This document shows, in pieces, positions 38,510 through 47,375 of a DNA stretch of 64,000 nucleotides. The notes under the pieces are model-generated. The model searched no databases. It was not told the origin of the DNA and saw only the letters and a list, made by a program, of their open reading frames with translations. Both the position numbers and the translations under genes were made by a program. The stretch is taken from contig CAWGTT010000005.1 in the NCBI GenBank assembly GCA_963825645.1, forward strand, positions 1 through 64,000. The letters run 5' to 3'. Numbering within the stretch: position 1 is the first letter of the stretch; each line of letters begins with the position of its first letter. Source of the DNA: JADJPO01 sp963825645. Its GTDB lineage: Bacteria; Actinomycetota; Actinomycetes; Actinomycetales; Kineosporiaceae.

Positions 38510-40257
38510 CGGGAACCTCCATCGGCCGGCGGCCTATGGCTGTCCGGAGCCGACACGTCCGCCGGACCGTAGACGTAGTTGAGCAGGTTCGGGTCGGCAT
38601 GGGTCACCGAGGCTGCCGCCGCCTCCGGATGATGGAGGTCGAAGGCCGGCCGCTCACTGCGAATCCGCGGGATCGAGTTGAAGTTGTGCCTCGGCGGCGG
38701 ACAGGACGTCGCCCATTCCAGGGAACCGCCGTAACCCCACGGGTCATCCACGCCGACCTGCGGCGCGCGGGTCGTGGTGACGTAGATGTTGTAGAGGAAG
38801 GGCAGGAAGCTGATCGCCAGGATCGCCGCCCCGACGGTGGAGATCTGGTTGTAGAGGGTGAAGCCGTCCTCGGGCAGGTAGTCCGCATAGCGGCGGGGCA
38901 TGCCTTCGACGCCCAGCCAGTGCTGGATCAGGAAAGTGGTGTGGAAGCCGACGAAGGTCAACCAGAAGTGCCACTTGCCCAGGGTCTCGTTCAGCATCTT
39001 GCCGGTGAGCTTGGGCCACCAGAAGTAGAAGCCGGCGTACATGGCGAACACCACGGTCCCGAAGATCACGTAGTGGAAGTGCGCCACGACGAAGTAGGTG
39101 TCCGACACGTGGAAGTCCAGGGGCGGTGCGGCCAGGATGATCCCGGTAAGGCCACCGAACAGGAACGTGACCAGGAAGCCGAGAGACCACAGCATTGGCG
39201 TCTCGAAGGTGAGCGAGCCGCGCCACATGGTGCCGATCCAGTTGAAGAACTTCACCCCGGTGGGCACCGCGATCAGCATTGTCATGAAAGCGAAGAAGGG
39301 CAGGGAGACCTGCCCGGTGACGTACATGTGGTGGGCCCACACCGCCACCGACAGACCTGCGATGGCCATCGTCGCGAAGACCAGGCCTTTGTAGCCGAAG
39401 ATCGGCTTGCGGCTGAACACCGGGAGGATCTCAGAGACGATGCCGAAGAACGGTAGTGCCAGGATGTAGACCTCGGGGTGACCGAAGAACCAGAACAGGT
39501 GCTGCCAGAGCACCGGTCCCCCGTTCTGCGGCTCGAAGATCTGTGCCCCGAACCGGCGGTCGGCGCCCAGGCCGAGCAGGCCTGCCGCCAACGGCGGGAA
39601 GGCGACCAGCACCAGCACGCTGGTGATCAGGATGTTCCAGGTGAAGATCGGCATCCGGAACATGGTCATGCCCGGCGCTCGCATGCAGATGATCGTGGTG
39701 ATGAAGTTGACCGCACCCAGAATCGTCCCGAAACCGCCCAGTGCCAGCCCGAAGATGCCCAGGTCAGCACCGAGACCCGGGGTGTAGGTGGCGTTCGACA
39801 GCGGCGCGTACATGAACCAGCCGAAGCCGGGGGCGCCCTGGGGGGTGAGCAGGCTGGACGCCGCGATCAGACCGCCGAACAGGTACATCCAGTAGGCGAG
39901 CATGTTCAGCCGCGGGAACGCGACGTCCGGGGACCCGATCTGCAGAGGCATGACCGCGTTCGCCCAGCCGGCGAAGGCCGGCGTGGCGAAGAGCAGCAGC
40001 ATGATCAGACCGTGCATGGTGAAGAACTGGTTGTACTGGTCCTTGGTTTGGAACACCTGCATGCCGGGGTCGAACAGCTCGGCCCGGATCGCCAGGGCCA
40101 TCACCCCGCCGATCGCGAAGAAGATCATCGATGTGGCCAGGTACAGGTTGCCGATCACCTTGTGGTCGGTGGTGGTGAGCCAACGGGTCACCATCTGACC
40201 CTTGCTGGGCCTAGATGGCGGGAGGAGGACGGTCCTCGGTTCGGCGGTGGCGGTCAT
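38506..40257 (-). CDS. ctaD: cytochrome c oxidase subunit I
   Basis: This is the catalytic subunit of the aa3 oxidase, 583 residues with 12 membrane segments. TTDHKVIGNLY opens the protein. D-channel residues appear in MPLQIGSPDVAFPRLN, the Glu and CuB ligand region in FWFFGHPEVYI, the CuB histidines in VWAHHMYVTG, and heme a/a3 ligands in YFVVAHFHYVIFG. All are intact, so it should pump protons and reduce oxygen. It overlaps ctaC upstream and ctaF downstream by 4 bp each. The C-terminal tail is hydrophilic. Confidence 0.97.
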   Translation of the reverse strand: MTATAEPRTVLLPPSRPSKGQMVTRWLTTTDHKVIGNLYLATSMIFFAIGGVMALAIRAELFDPGMQVFQTKDQYNQFFTMHGLIMLLLFATPAFAGWANAVMPLQIGSPDVAFPRLNMLAYWMYLFGGLIAASSLLTPQGAPGFGWFMYAPLSNATYTPGLGADLGIFGLALGGFGTILGAVNFITTIICMRAPGMTMFRMPIFTWNILITSVLVLVAFPPLAAGLLGLGADRRFGAQIFEPQNGGPVLWQHLFWFFGHPEVYILALPFFGIVSEILPVFSRKPIFGYKGLVFATMAIAGLSVAVWAHHMYVTGQVSLPFFAFMTMLIAVPTGVKFFNWIGTMWRGSLTFETPMLWSLGFLVTFLFGGLTGIILAAPPLDFHVSDTYFVVAHFHYVIFGTVVFAMYAGFYFWWPKLTGKMLNETLGKWHFWLTFVGFHTTFLIQHWLGVEGMPRRYADYLPEDGFTLYNQISTVGAAILAISFLPFLYNIYVTTTRAPQVGVDDPWGYGGSLEWATSCPPPRHNFNSIPRIRSERPAFDLHHPEAAAASVTHADPNLLNYVYGPADVSAPDSHRPPADGGSR

Positions 40258-41162
40258 TCTGTGCTCCCGGTGCCCTGGTCGACGTACTCCTCGTTACCCG
40301 GAACCGCTCCCTCACCGGGCGGGGTGTCCGAGCGGCCTAGGTTCGGGCTCAGCGAGCCCACCTGGCCCTTGGCTCGAAGATCGGCCAGGTGCGCCTCGTA
40401 CTCCGCCTGAGAGACCACCCTGACGTTGAACAACATCTCGGAGTGGTACTCACCGCACAGCTCGGCGCACTTGCCCTTGAAGAAGCCTTCGCGTTGCGGA
40501 ACCACCTGGAAGGTGTTCCGCACACCGGGGATGACGTCCATCTTGTACAAGAAGGAGGGCACCCAGAACGAGTGGATCACGTCTCGCGACACAAGGGTGA
40601 ACTCGACCCGCTGGTTGACCGGCAGGTACAGCGTGGGCAGCTCGGCCTCCACGCCGGGCTGACCGTCCAGCTCCCCCTGGAGCCCGACCTCGTAGACGTC
40701 CGCGTCGCGATAGTTGAAGTCCCACGCCCATTGCTTGCCGACCACCTCGATGTTCACGTCCGGCTCGGCCGAGGTATCGGCGATTGCGGACTGGTCACGA
40801 AGCGTGAAGACGAACAGCACGGCGATCATCATCACCGGGATGATCGTGTACATGATCTCAAGCGGTACGTGGTAACGGATCTGCGCCGGATAACCGGTTT
40901 CGTCCCGGCGACGCCGGTAGGCCACGATGCACCACAGAATCAGCCCCCAGACCAGCACGCCGACCAACAGCGCGGCGATCCAGGAGCCGACCCACAGCGA
41001 CATGATCCGGTCGGTCTGGTCGGTGGTCTGTGGCGTGGAGGGCATCCACCCTCGCTCAACCTCGGCCGTGCATCCTGACAACGCGATCACCAACGGCGCG
41101 ACAAGCAGCGCTAGCCGGTGACCGGTGACGCGACGCGGGCGGCTCTTCTCGTGCGACAGCAA
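40254..41162 (-). CDS. ctaC: cytochrome c oxidase subunit II
   Basis: This is the CuA-bearing subunit II, about 302 residues. A lipoprotein-type signal ends in VIALSGC, two membrane segments follow (VGSWIAALLVGVLVWGLIL and IMYTIIPVMMIAVLFVF), and the cupredoxin domain carries the CuA motif CAELCGEYHSEM. DVIHSFWVPSFLYKMDVIPG precedes it. I chose TTG at 41162 because GGAAGGG lies 6 nt upstream and the signal peptide begins there; longer frames exist to 41234. It is the first gene of the ctaC-ctaD-ctaF run. Confidence 0.93.
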   Translation of the reverse strand: MLSHEKSRPRRVTGHRLALLVAPLVIALSGCTAEVERGWMPSTPQTTDQTDRIMSLWVGSWIAALLVGVLVWGLILWCIVAYRRRRDETGYPAQIRYHVPLEIMYTIIPVMMIAVLFVFTLRDQSAIADTSAEPDVNIEVVGKQWAWDFNYRDADVYEVGLQGELDGQPGVEAELPTLYLPVNQRVEFTLVSRDVIHSFWVPSFLYKMDVIPGVRNTFQVVPQREGFFKGKCAELCGEYHSEMLFNVRVVSQAEYEAHLADLRAKGQVGSLSPNLGRSDTPPGEGAVPGNEEYVDQGTGSTE

Positions 41163-41306
41163 CGCCAACCCTTCCACAGTAAGGGCCCGGCGATGGACAG
41201 CCGGGTGACACGGTCCGGTTCGGTGTAGCTGCACAGTACCGTCTGGTCGCTCGCCAGCGGAGGTGGGGTGGTCCTCGAACTCGACGTGGCGCGGCCCACA
41301 CCCGGA

Positions 41307-42020
41307 TCACCACCACGGGCAGGGCAGCGGACCGCTGGACCACGCCGGCTCGGGGCAGGCCAGCGCCTCCCGCAACCGGCTCAGGTAGTCGCTGCGCCGG
41401 ATCGCCACGACCCCGAGACGGGCCAGGTGCGGCGTCGACCACTGGACGTCGACCAGCCGTCGCGGATCGCCGTCCGCCGACAGCAGAGTGACCAACGCCA
41501 CTAGTGCGACCTTGGAGGCGTCCCGCTCGACGTGGAACATCGACTCACCGGCGAACAGCCCCTGCACCGAGACGCCGTACAGCCCGCCGACCAGCCGTTC
41601 GGCCCGCCAGCACTCGACCGAGTGCGCCCAGCCGAGCTCGTGCAGCCGTCGATAGGCGGCCATGATCGGCTCGGTGATCCAGCCGTGTGGCCGTGACGGA
41701 TCGGCGCAGCCGCGGACCACCGACTCGAACGCGGTGTCCACCCGTACGTCGAAGCGGCGACAGGCGGCGCGCAGCGATCGCGACACTCGCAGTCCGTCCA
41801 GCGGCAGTACTCCGCGCGGGTCGGGGCACCACCAGCCCAACGGCGCCGTACCGCCGTCGCCCGCGCCCATCGGGAAGACCCCGTGCCGGTATCCGGTGAG
41901 CACGGTTCCCGGTTCCAGGTCACCGCCGAGGGCGACCAGGTCCTCCCCCGGCTCGGCAGCCGCCACCGCGGCCGCGAAGGAGTACTCCGATCGCGGCGGA
42001 CGGTGCGCAGGGGTCTGCAT
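41307..42020 (-). CDS. aat: leucyl/phenylalanyl-tRNA-protein transferase
   Basis: This 237-residue enzyme adds Leu or Phe to N-terminal Lys or Arg of proteins, marking them for ClpS/ClpAP-type degradation. Family motifs include LVALGGDLEPGTVLTGYRHG, FPMG, WWCPDPRGVLPLD, HGWITEPIMAAYRRLHELG, HSVECW and GLFAGESMFH. ATG at 42020 has GGGAGG 7 nt upstream. In M. tuberculosis the place between ctaC and adoK holds asnB instead. It lies 145 bp upstream of the ctaC start and may be separate from it. Confidence 0.93.
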   Translation of the reverse strand: MQTPAHRPPRSEYSFAAAVAAAEPGEDLVALGGDLEPGTVLTGYRHGVFPMGAGDGGTAPLGWWCPDPRGVLPLDGLRVSRSLRAACRRFDVRVDTAFESVVRGCADPSRPHGWITEPIMAAYRRLHELGWAHSVECWRAERLVGGLYGVSVQGLFAGESMFHVERDASKVALVALVTLLSADGDPRRLVDVQWSTPHLARLGVVAIRRSDYLSRLREALACPEPAWSSGPLPCPWW

Positions 42021-42072
42021 CAGAGCGCCTCCCGCTGCTCTGCCGAGGCCGTTCGATCCGCGCCCTGGTCGG

Positions 42073-43056
42073 TCAGCGGGGCAGGTGAGCCAGCATCGGC
42101 GTGATCTGCTCGCCGGCCTCGCGGCCGTAGGTGTCGGTGAACCGTGCCAGGGCGGCATCCCGATGCAGCGTGTACTCCTGGGGGCCCATCGTCTCGATCG
42201 CGTGCGTGGCGAGTAGGCAGCCCACCTGAGCGCATCGCTCCAGGGGCAGGTCCCAGCACAGGCCGGCGAGGAAGCCGGCGCGGAACGCGTCTCCCACGCC
42301 GGTCGGGTCGACCAGCTCGGTGGCCGGGACGACCGGCACCTCGATGCGCTCGCCGTCCCGCGTCTGGATCACCACGCCGTCCTTACCGTGCGTGGTGACC
42401 CGGACTTGGACCCGTTCCTGGATCTGGGCTGAGTCCCACCCGGTCTTGGAGTGGATGAGCGCGGACTCGTAGTCGTTGCTGAACAGGTAGGTCGCGCCGT
42501 TCACCAGCTCGCGCACCAGCGGCCCGTCGGACCAGGCGAGCTGCTGCGAGGGGTCGGCGGCGAACGGGAGCCCTCGCTGGCGGCACTCGCTGGTGTGCCG
42601 CACCATGGCCTGCGGATCGTTGGGACTGACCAGCACCAGATCGATCGGACGATCCTCGTGGAGCGGACCGAGCTCGATCTCGCGGGCCTCGCTCATGGCA
42701 CCGGCATAGAACGAGGCGATCTGGGCCTGGTCGGAGTCGGTGGTGCAGACGAACCGGGCCGTGTGCAGCAGCTCGCTGGTATGCACCGCGGAGCAGTCGA
42801 CCCCGTGCCGCTCCAGCCAGGACCGGTAGTCCAGGAAGTCCTCCCCCACGGCTCCGACCAGGAGCGGCCGCTGACCGAGCCGGGCCAGTCCGAAGCAGAT
42901 GTTCGCGGCCACTCCCCCGCGGCGGATCTGCAGGTTCTCCACGAGGAAGGACAGAGCGACCCGGTCCAGGTGTTCGACGATGAGGCTGTCGGCGAACCGA
43001 CCGGAGAAGCTCATCAAGTGGTCGGTCGCGATGGACCCGGTGACGGCAATGTGCAC
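42073..43056 (-). CDS. adoK: adenosine kinase, PfkB family
   Basis: This is a 327-residue PfkB-type kinase closely matching actinobacterial AdoK (Rv2202c, formerly cbhK). It phosphorylates adenosine for purine salvage. Motifs are IRRGGVAANICFGLARLG near the N-terminus and DPTGVGDAFRAGFLAGL, with the catalytic Asp, near the C-terminus. The GTG at 43056 is preceded by TAGCGT with 7 nt between and no Shine-Dalgarno, so the transcript is probably leaderless. It is followed 52 bp later by aat. Confidence 0.92.
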   Translation of the reverse strand: MHIAVTGSIATDHLMSFSGRFADSLIVEHLDRVALSFLVENLQIRRGGVAANICFGLARLGQRPLLVGAVGEDFLDYRSWLERHGVDCSAVHTSELLHTARFVCTTDSDQAQIASFYAGAMSEAREIELGPLHEDRPIDLVLVSPNDPQAMVRHTSECRQRGLPFAADPSQQLAWSDGPLVRELVNGATYLFSNDYESALIHSKTGWDSAQIQERVQVRVTTHGKDGVVIQTRDGERIEVPVVPATELVDPTGVGDAFRAGFLAGLCWDLPLERCAQVGCLLATHAIETMGPQEYTLHRDAALARFTDTYGREAGEQITPMLAHLPR

Positions 43057-43063
43057 GGACGCA

Positions 43064-43069
43064 ACGCTA
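43064..43069 (-). promoter_or_regulatory. -10 element TAGCGT of adoK (predicted leaderless)
   Basis: TAGCGT on the minus strand ends 7 nt before the GTG of adoK at 43056. The same hexamer precedes the exonuclease gene at 28774. Confidence 0.65.
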
Positions 43070-43115
43070 CCTTCGCGTCACCCACAGAACGCGCAGGCTC
43101 AGCAGAGCAAGCTCC

Positions 43116-43481
43116 TCAGCAGAAGCTGTCGCCGCAGGCGCAGCTGGCGCTCGCAGCCGGGTTGTCGATGGTGAAGCCCTGCTTCTGCAACGTCTCGACG
43201 TAGTCGATCGTGGCCCCGACCAGCTTCTCGCGGCTGAACTCGTCGACCACCAGCTCGACCCCGCCGAAGTCGCGGACGGCGTCGCCGTCCATCAGCTGGT
43301 CGTCGAAGGTGAGCTGGTAGGACAGGCCACGGCATCCACCGGGGGCCACCTCGACCCGCAGCCTCAGGTCGTCACGGCCTTCCTTCTCACGCAGCGACTT
43401 GGCCACCGCCGCTGCGGCCTCGGTGAGCAGCACGTCGTGCGTGAGCTGCTGGGTCTGGTCCGGCTGGGCTTCGACGGTCAT
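43116..43481 (-). CDS. erpA: HesB/IscA-type iron-sulfur cluster insertion protein
   Basis: This 121-residue A-type carrier matches M. tuberculosis Rv2204c. It hands Fe-S clusters to client enzymes. The conserved cysteines are in PGGCRGLSYQL and CACGDSFC, the actinobacterial form of the CxxC-type C-terminal motif. LTEAAAAVAKSL begins the domain. The start has GGAGAAAA-type sequence upstream. It sits 60 bp upstream of adoK and 130 bp downstream of the glycerate kinase. Client proteins nearby could include the Rieske subunit, but that is inference. Confidence 0.9.
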   Translation of the reverse strand: MTVEAQPDQTQQLTHDVLLTEAAAAVAKSLREKEGRDDLRLRVEVAPGGCRGLSYQLTFDDQLMDGDAVRDFGGVELVVDEFSREKLVGATIDYVETLQKQGFTIDNPAASASCACGDSFC

Positions 43482-43611
43482 AGGGATCTTTTCTCCGTGG
43501 GCAGTGGACGACGGGACGGACGCTCGGATGGATCAGCGACCGCGATGACGGGTTCATTCCCAGTCTCAGGATACGCGGGACCCGGCAGTTGGACAGACCC
43601 GGCATGGCCCA

Positions 43612-44751
43612 CTACCCGGGCAACGACCAGGTCCGTGCGACGGCTGCCGCGCGCAGCTCCAGCGTGCCGGCAGGGTCGGCCGACGCGGTGACCAGCTCCG
43701 CGCCGTCGCGCGCCAGCGGGTAGGCAGCGTCCACGCCGATGGCCATCGCCTCGCGCCGACCGACCTGCACCTGACCGGCCAGGACCACCACCGGGACGGC
43801 CCGGCCGACGGCCGCAGCGGCCACCTCGGCGACCGGCCCGGCTCGCAGGGACTGCCAGTCGAAGACGCCCTCTGCGGTGACCACGAGGTCGGCACCCTCC
43901 AGCAGGGCGTCGAACCGCACCGTGTCCAGCACCATCCGCGCGCCGGGGACCAGCCGGCCGCCGAGCAGGCGGATCGCGTAGCCGAGGCCCCCACCGGCGC
44001 CCGCACCAGGCGCGGCCGCCGCACCGCCCGGCCGGGTCGGCTCCCCGAGCGCCCGGCCGACGGCCTCGACCAGGTCGGCCAGCGCCCGTTCGAGGTGCTG
44101 GCTCTGTTCCGGATCGGCGCCCTTGTCCGGAGCTCGGGTCGCCGACGTACCGTGGAAGCCCAGCAGTGGGCAGTCCACGTCGTAGGCGGCCACCAGCTCG
44201 ACACCCGACCACTGCTCACGCAGCTCGGCGAGCCAGTCCAGCTCGGCGGCCGACACCCCGGCCAAAGATCGGCCGCCCGCACGCAGCCGGTCGCCGTTCC
44301 GGCCGGCCAGCTCGGCGAGCAGGCCGGCGCCGGCGTCGTTCGTGGACTCCCCGCCCAGGCCGAGCACGATCCGCTCGGCGCCGAGCGCTCGGGCGTGTCG
44401 GACCAGCTCACCCACTCCCGCTGTGGTGGTCCGGCCAGGGTCGCGCTGCGCCGGGGGCACCAGATGGAGGCCGCAGGCCTGGGCGCACTCCAAGTACGCG
44501 GTCCTCCCCTCCGCCAGCAGCACCGTGGCGGGCACCGGACCCCCGAGCGGACCAGTGACCGTGACGGCCACCAGCTCGCCGCCCAGCGCCGTGTGCAGCA
44601 CGTCGACGAACCCGGGGCCGCCGTCCGAGAGCGGGCAGCACACGACGGTGTCGGCGGGAGCCTGACGGCTCCACCCCCGCGAGATCGCCTCGGCGGCCTG
44701 CTCGGCGCCGAGCGTTTCGCAGAAGGAGGCGGGGGCGACGAGCAGGCGCAC
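43612..44751 (-). CDS. glxK: glycerate kinase (GlxK/GarK family)
   Basis: This is a 379-residue glycerate kinase family protein equivalent to Rv2205c. The family core is visible: PASFCETLGAEQAAEAISRG, PLSDGGPGFVDVLHTA, GLGGESTNDAGAGLL, and DTVRFDALLEGADLVVTAEG. The C-terminal motif that is usually GEGxxDxQSxxGKxP reads AEGVFDWQSLRAGPV, so one Gly and the Lys are changed. Activity may be altered. It starts with GTG at 44751, divergent from the GGDEF/EAL gene across 89 bp. Confidence 0.82.
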   Translation of the reverse strand: MRLLVAPASFCETLGAEQAAEAISRGWSRQAPADTVVCCPLSDGGPGFVDVLHTALGGELVAVTVTGPLGGPVPATVLLAEGRTAYLECAQACGLHLVPPAQRDPGRTTTAGVGELVRHARALGAERIVLGLGGESTNDAGAGLLAELAGRNGDRLRAGGRSLAGVSAAELDWLAELREQWSGVELVAAYDVDCPLLGFHGTSATRAPDKGADPEQSQHLERALADLVEAVGRALGEPTRPGGAAAAPGAGAGGGLGYAIRLLGGRLVPGARMVLDTVRFDALLEGADLVVTAEGVFDWQSLRAGPVAEVAAAAVGRAVPVVVLAGQVQVGRREAMAIGVDAAYPLARDGAELVTASADPAGTLELRAAAVARTWSLPG

Positions 44752-44840
44752 CCGGTCAGCCTCTCACGCACCGAGGCGGCCGCCGTCTGTCACGCGCACA
44801 GCCGATCAAGGCGGGACCGGGACCAGTCGATTCACCGGTC

Positions 44841-47375
44841 ATGGAGATCGTGCTGCGTCCTGGCATGCGCCTGATGCGGCACCTCGGCGTGGCCGGGAAG
44901 TTCGGGCTGATCGCCGTCCTGCTGCTGATGCCGCTGTGCATCAGCATGGTGAGCGCCTTCCAGGACGCCACCGAGCAGATCTCGATCACCGATCGGGAAC
45001 GCGAAGGGCTCACCTACGTGGCGCCGCTCGGTCGTCTGGTGGTCGAGCTGACCCAGTCCCGGAACCTGGCCCTGCACGGCCAGCGCCCCGGCGAGGCCTG
45101 GATCGGCATCGTGCGCGAGCTGGACGACGCCACCCTGGCCAACGGCGAGCAGCTCGGGGTGGGCGGGGACTGGGCGAACCTGCGCTCCGACGTGGTGACC
45201 CTGTACTCCGAGGAGACCACGCTGGACGGCCTGGCCGACGGGGCTGAGCGGATCTCCCGGCGAGTGCACCAGCTGATCAAGAAAGTGGCCGACTCCTCGC
45301 GTCTGACCCTCGACCCGCAGCTGGACAGCCACTACCTAGTGATGATCATGACCGACCGGCTGCCCCGGCTCGTGCTGGCCGCCGGGGACGCACAGGCACT
45401 GCGCAACCGCGACGACATCACTCCCGACGCGATGACGCTCGGCGTGAGCGCCAGCGACTTCAACGACGCCGCGCGGCAACTCAACTACGACCTCGCCACC
45501 GCGATCACCACCACCTCGTGGACCGGTCTGCGCCACCAGGTCGCCGCCGAGGCATGGGCACTGAACACCGCCATCTACCAGTACGCGCAGACACTGACCA
45601 GTGACGTCGACCGCCCCGGGCGGGTCCCTGCCGCCGAGCAGCTCGACGTCGCGGCGCTCTCCACGTCGGCGGCAGCGCTCGGCAACGTGCTCTCCAACTC
45701 GCTGGACCAGCTACTGGTGCAGCGCCACGACCAGCTGATGGCCGACCGCAGCCGTCCCTTGGTGCTCACCCTGGTGATCCTGGCTGTGGTCTTCTACCTG
45801 CTGACCGCGCTGTTCCGGGCCACCACGCGAGACGTGCGGGCGGTGCTGGAGGACATCAGCACGGTGACCAACGGCGCGCTCAACCAGACCACCGCGCTGA
45901 GCGGGTCCGACGAGTTCAGCCGGATGAGCCAGGCGGTGATCTACGCCCGTGATCGGTTGACCGCGCTGGTCGGCACGCTGAAGTACCAGGCGACGCACGA
46001 CGAGCTCACCGCTCTGGCCAACCGTGGCCTGTTCACCGAGAAGGTGGAGGAGGCGCTCGCCGCCCTCTCCCTCGGCGCAGCGTCGGCGGGCTCGACGGGC
46101 CATCGGGCACAGGTCGCGGTGCTGCTGATCGATCTGGACTCGTTCAAGGACGTCAACGACAGCTTCGGCCACGACCTGGGCGACCGGCTGCTGCGCATGG
46201 TCGGCGCCAGAATCCACCGCAGCGTGCCCCGGCGCAGCGTGGTGGCCCGGCTGGGCAGCGACGAGTTCGCCGTCCTGGTCACCGACACGCGCCAGCCGCT
46301 CTCGGCCCGGGAGATGCTGAGCCGGCTGGAGGAGACCCTCGCGCAGCCGGTCGACATCGAGGGACGGCTGCTCAGCGTCCAGGCCGGGATCGGGATCGCG
46401 ATGGCCGAGCCCGGTGCCGGGATCACCGCGGTCGAGCTGATCCGCAACGCCGACGTGGCCCTCAGCTACGCCAAGAACCGCGGCAAGGGACACAGCGTCG
46501 TGTTCGAGCCGACCATGCACAATCACACCCGGGAGCGCACGGAGCTGTCCGCCGAGCTGGTCTCGGCGATCGACCGCGGCGAGATGAACGTGGTCTACCA
46601 GCCTCTTGTCGACCTGCACACCAGCACCCTGCACGGGGTGGAGGCCCTGCTGCGTTGGGACCACCCGGTGCGCGGCCAGATCTCACCGGCGGTCTTCGTC
46701 CCACTGGCAGAGACCACCGGTCAGATCACCCGGATCGGCCGCTGGGTGCTGGTCGAGGCGTGCAGGCAGCTGGCCACCTGGCAGCGGGACTTCCCCGACG
46801 CCTACCCGCTGACGATGGAGGTCAACCTCGCCACCGAGCAGCTCGCCGACAAGGACCTGGTCGCCGATGTGCTGACGACGGTGCAGAGCACCGGGATCGA
46901 CGCCTCGGCGCTCGTCCTGGAGATCACCGAGTCGGCCCTGGTCCGGGACATCGAGACCGCCATGACCCGACTGGGTCAGCTCTCCGCCATGGGACTGAAG
47001 ATCGCCTTGGACGACTTCGGCACCGGGTACTCCTCGCTCAGCTACCTGCGCCGGCTCCCGGCGACCGTGCTCAAGATCGACAAGTCGTTCCTCGACGACG
47101 AGTCCGACGAGGGCCGCTCCCTGCTGCGCGGCATCGTCGACATGGGTGCCGGGCAGGGTATGCAGATCGTCTCCGAGGGGATCGAGACCCCGGCTCAGGT
47201 CGAGTTCATGCGCAGTGCCGGGTGTCATCTCGGCCAGGGGCACTACTGGTCGCAGGCGGTCTGCGCGGAACGGATCACCGAGATCATCCGCGCAGGTGGC
47301 CGCATGCCGCCGGCGCTGGTGTCCGGCGCGCGACTGCCCCTGCAGCGCGACGTCCAGGTCTCCGACCCGCGCTAG
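44841..47375 (+). CDS. membrane-bound GGDEF/EAL cyclic-di-GMP protein
   Basis: This 844-residue inner-membrane protein has two membrane segments (about residues 20-40 and 305-325) flanking a 260-residue extracytoplasmic helical sensor domain. A HAMP-like linker, a GGDEF domain (about 375-545) and an EAL domain (about 560-815) follow. The cyclase motif reads GSDEF instead of GGDEF, and the usual RxxD inhibitory site is not obvious. The EAL domain has EALLRW, MEVNLA, LEITES, LDDFGTGYSSL and LKIDKSFL, so phosphodiesterase activity is expected. Its stop overlaps that of the convergent M20 gene at a CTAG palindrome. Confidence 0.92.
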   Translation: MEIVLRPGMRLMRHLGVAGKFGLIAVLLLMPLCISMVSAFQDATEQISITDREREGLTYVAPLGRLVVELTQSRNLALHGQRPGEAWIGIVRELDDATLANGEQLGVGGDWANLRSDVVTLYSEETTLDGLADGAERISRRVHQLIKKVADSSRLTLDPQLDSHYLVMIMTDRLPRLVLAAGDAQALRNRDDITPDAMTLGVSASDFNDAARQLNYDLATAITTTSWTGLRHQVAAEAWALNTAIYQYAQTLTSDVDRPGRVPAAEQLDVAALSTSAAALGNVLSNSLDQLLVQRHDQLMADRSRPLVLTLVILAVVFYLLTALFRATTRDVRAVLEDISTVTNGALNQTTALSGSDEFSRMSQAVIYARDRLTALVGTLKYQATHDELTALANRGLFTEKVEEALAALSLGAASAGSTGHRAQVAVLLIDLDSFKDVNDSFGHDLGDRLLRMVGARIHRSVPRRSVVARLGSDEFAVLVTDTRQPLSAREMLSRLEETLAQPVDIEGRLLSVQAGIGIAMAEPGAGITAVELIRNADVALSYAKNRGKGHSVVFEPTMHNHTRERTELSAELVSAIDRGEMNVVYQPLVDLHTSTLHGVEALLRWDHPVRGQISPAVFVPLAETTGQITRIGRWVLVEACRQLATWQRDFPDAYPLTMEVNLATEQLADKDLVADVLTTVQSTGIDASALVLEITESALVRDIETAMTRLGQLSAMGLKIALDDFGTGYSSLSYLRRLPATVLKIDKSFLDDESDEGRSLLRGIVDMGAGQGMQIVSEGIETPAQVEFMRSAGCHLGQGHYWSQAVCAERITEIIRAGGRMPPALVSGARLPLQRDVQVSDPR

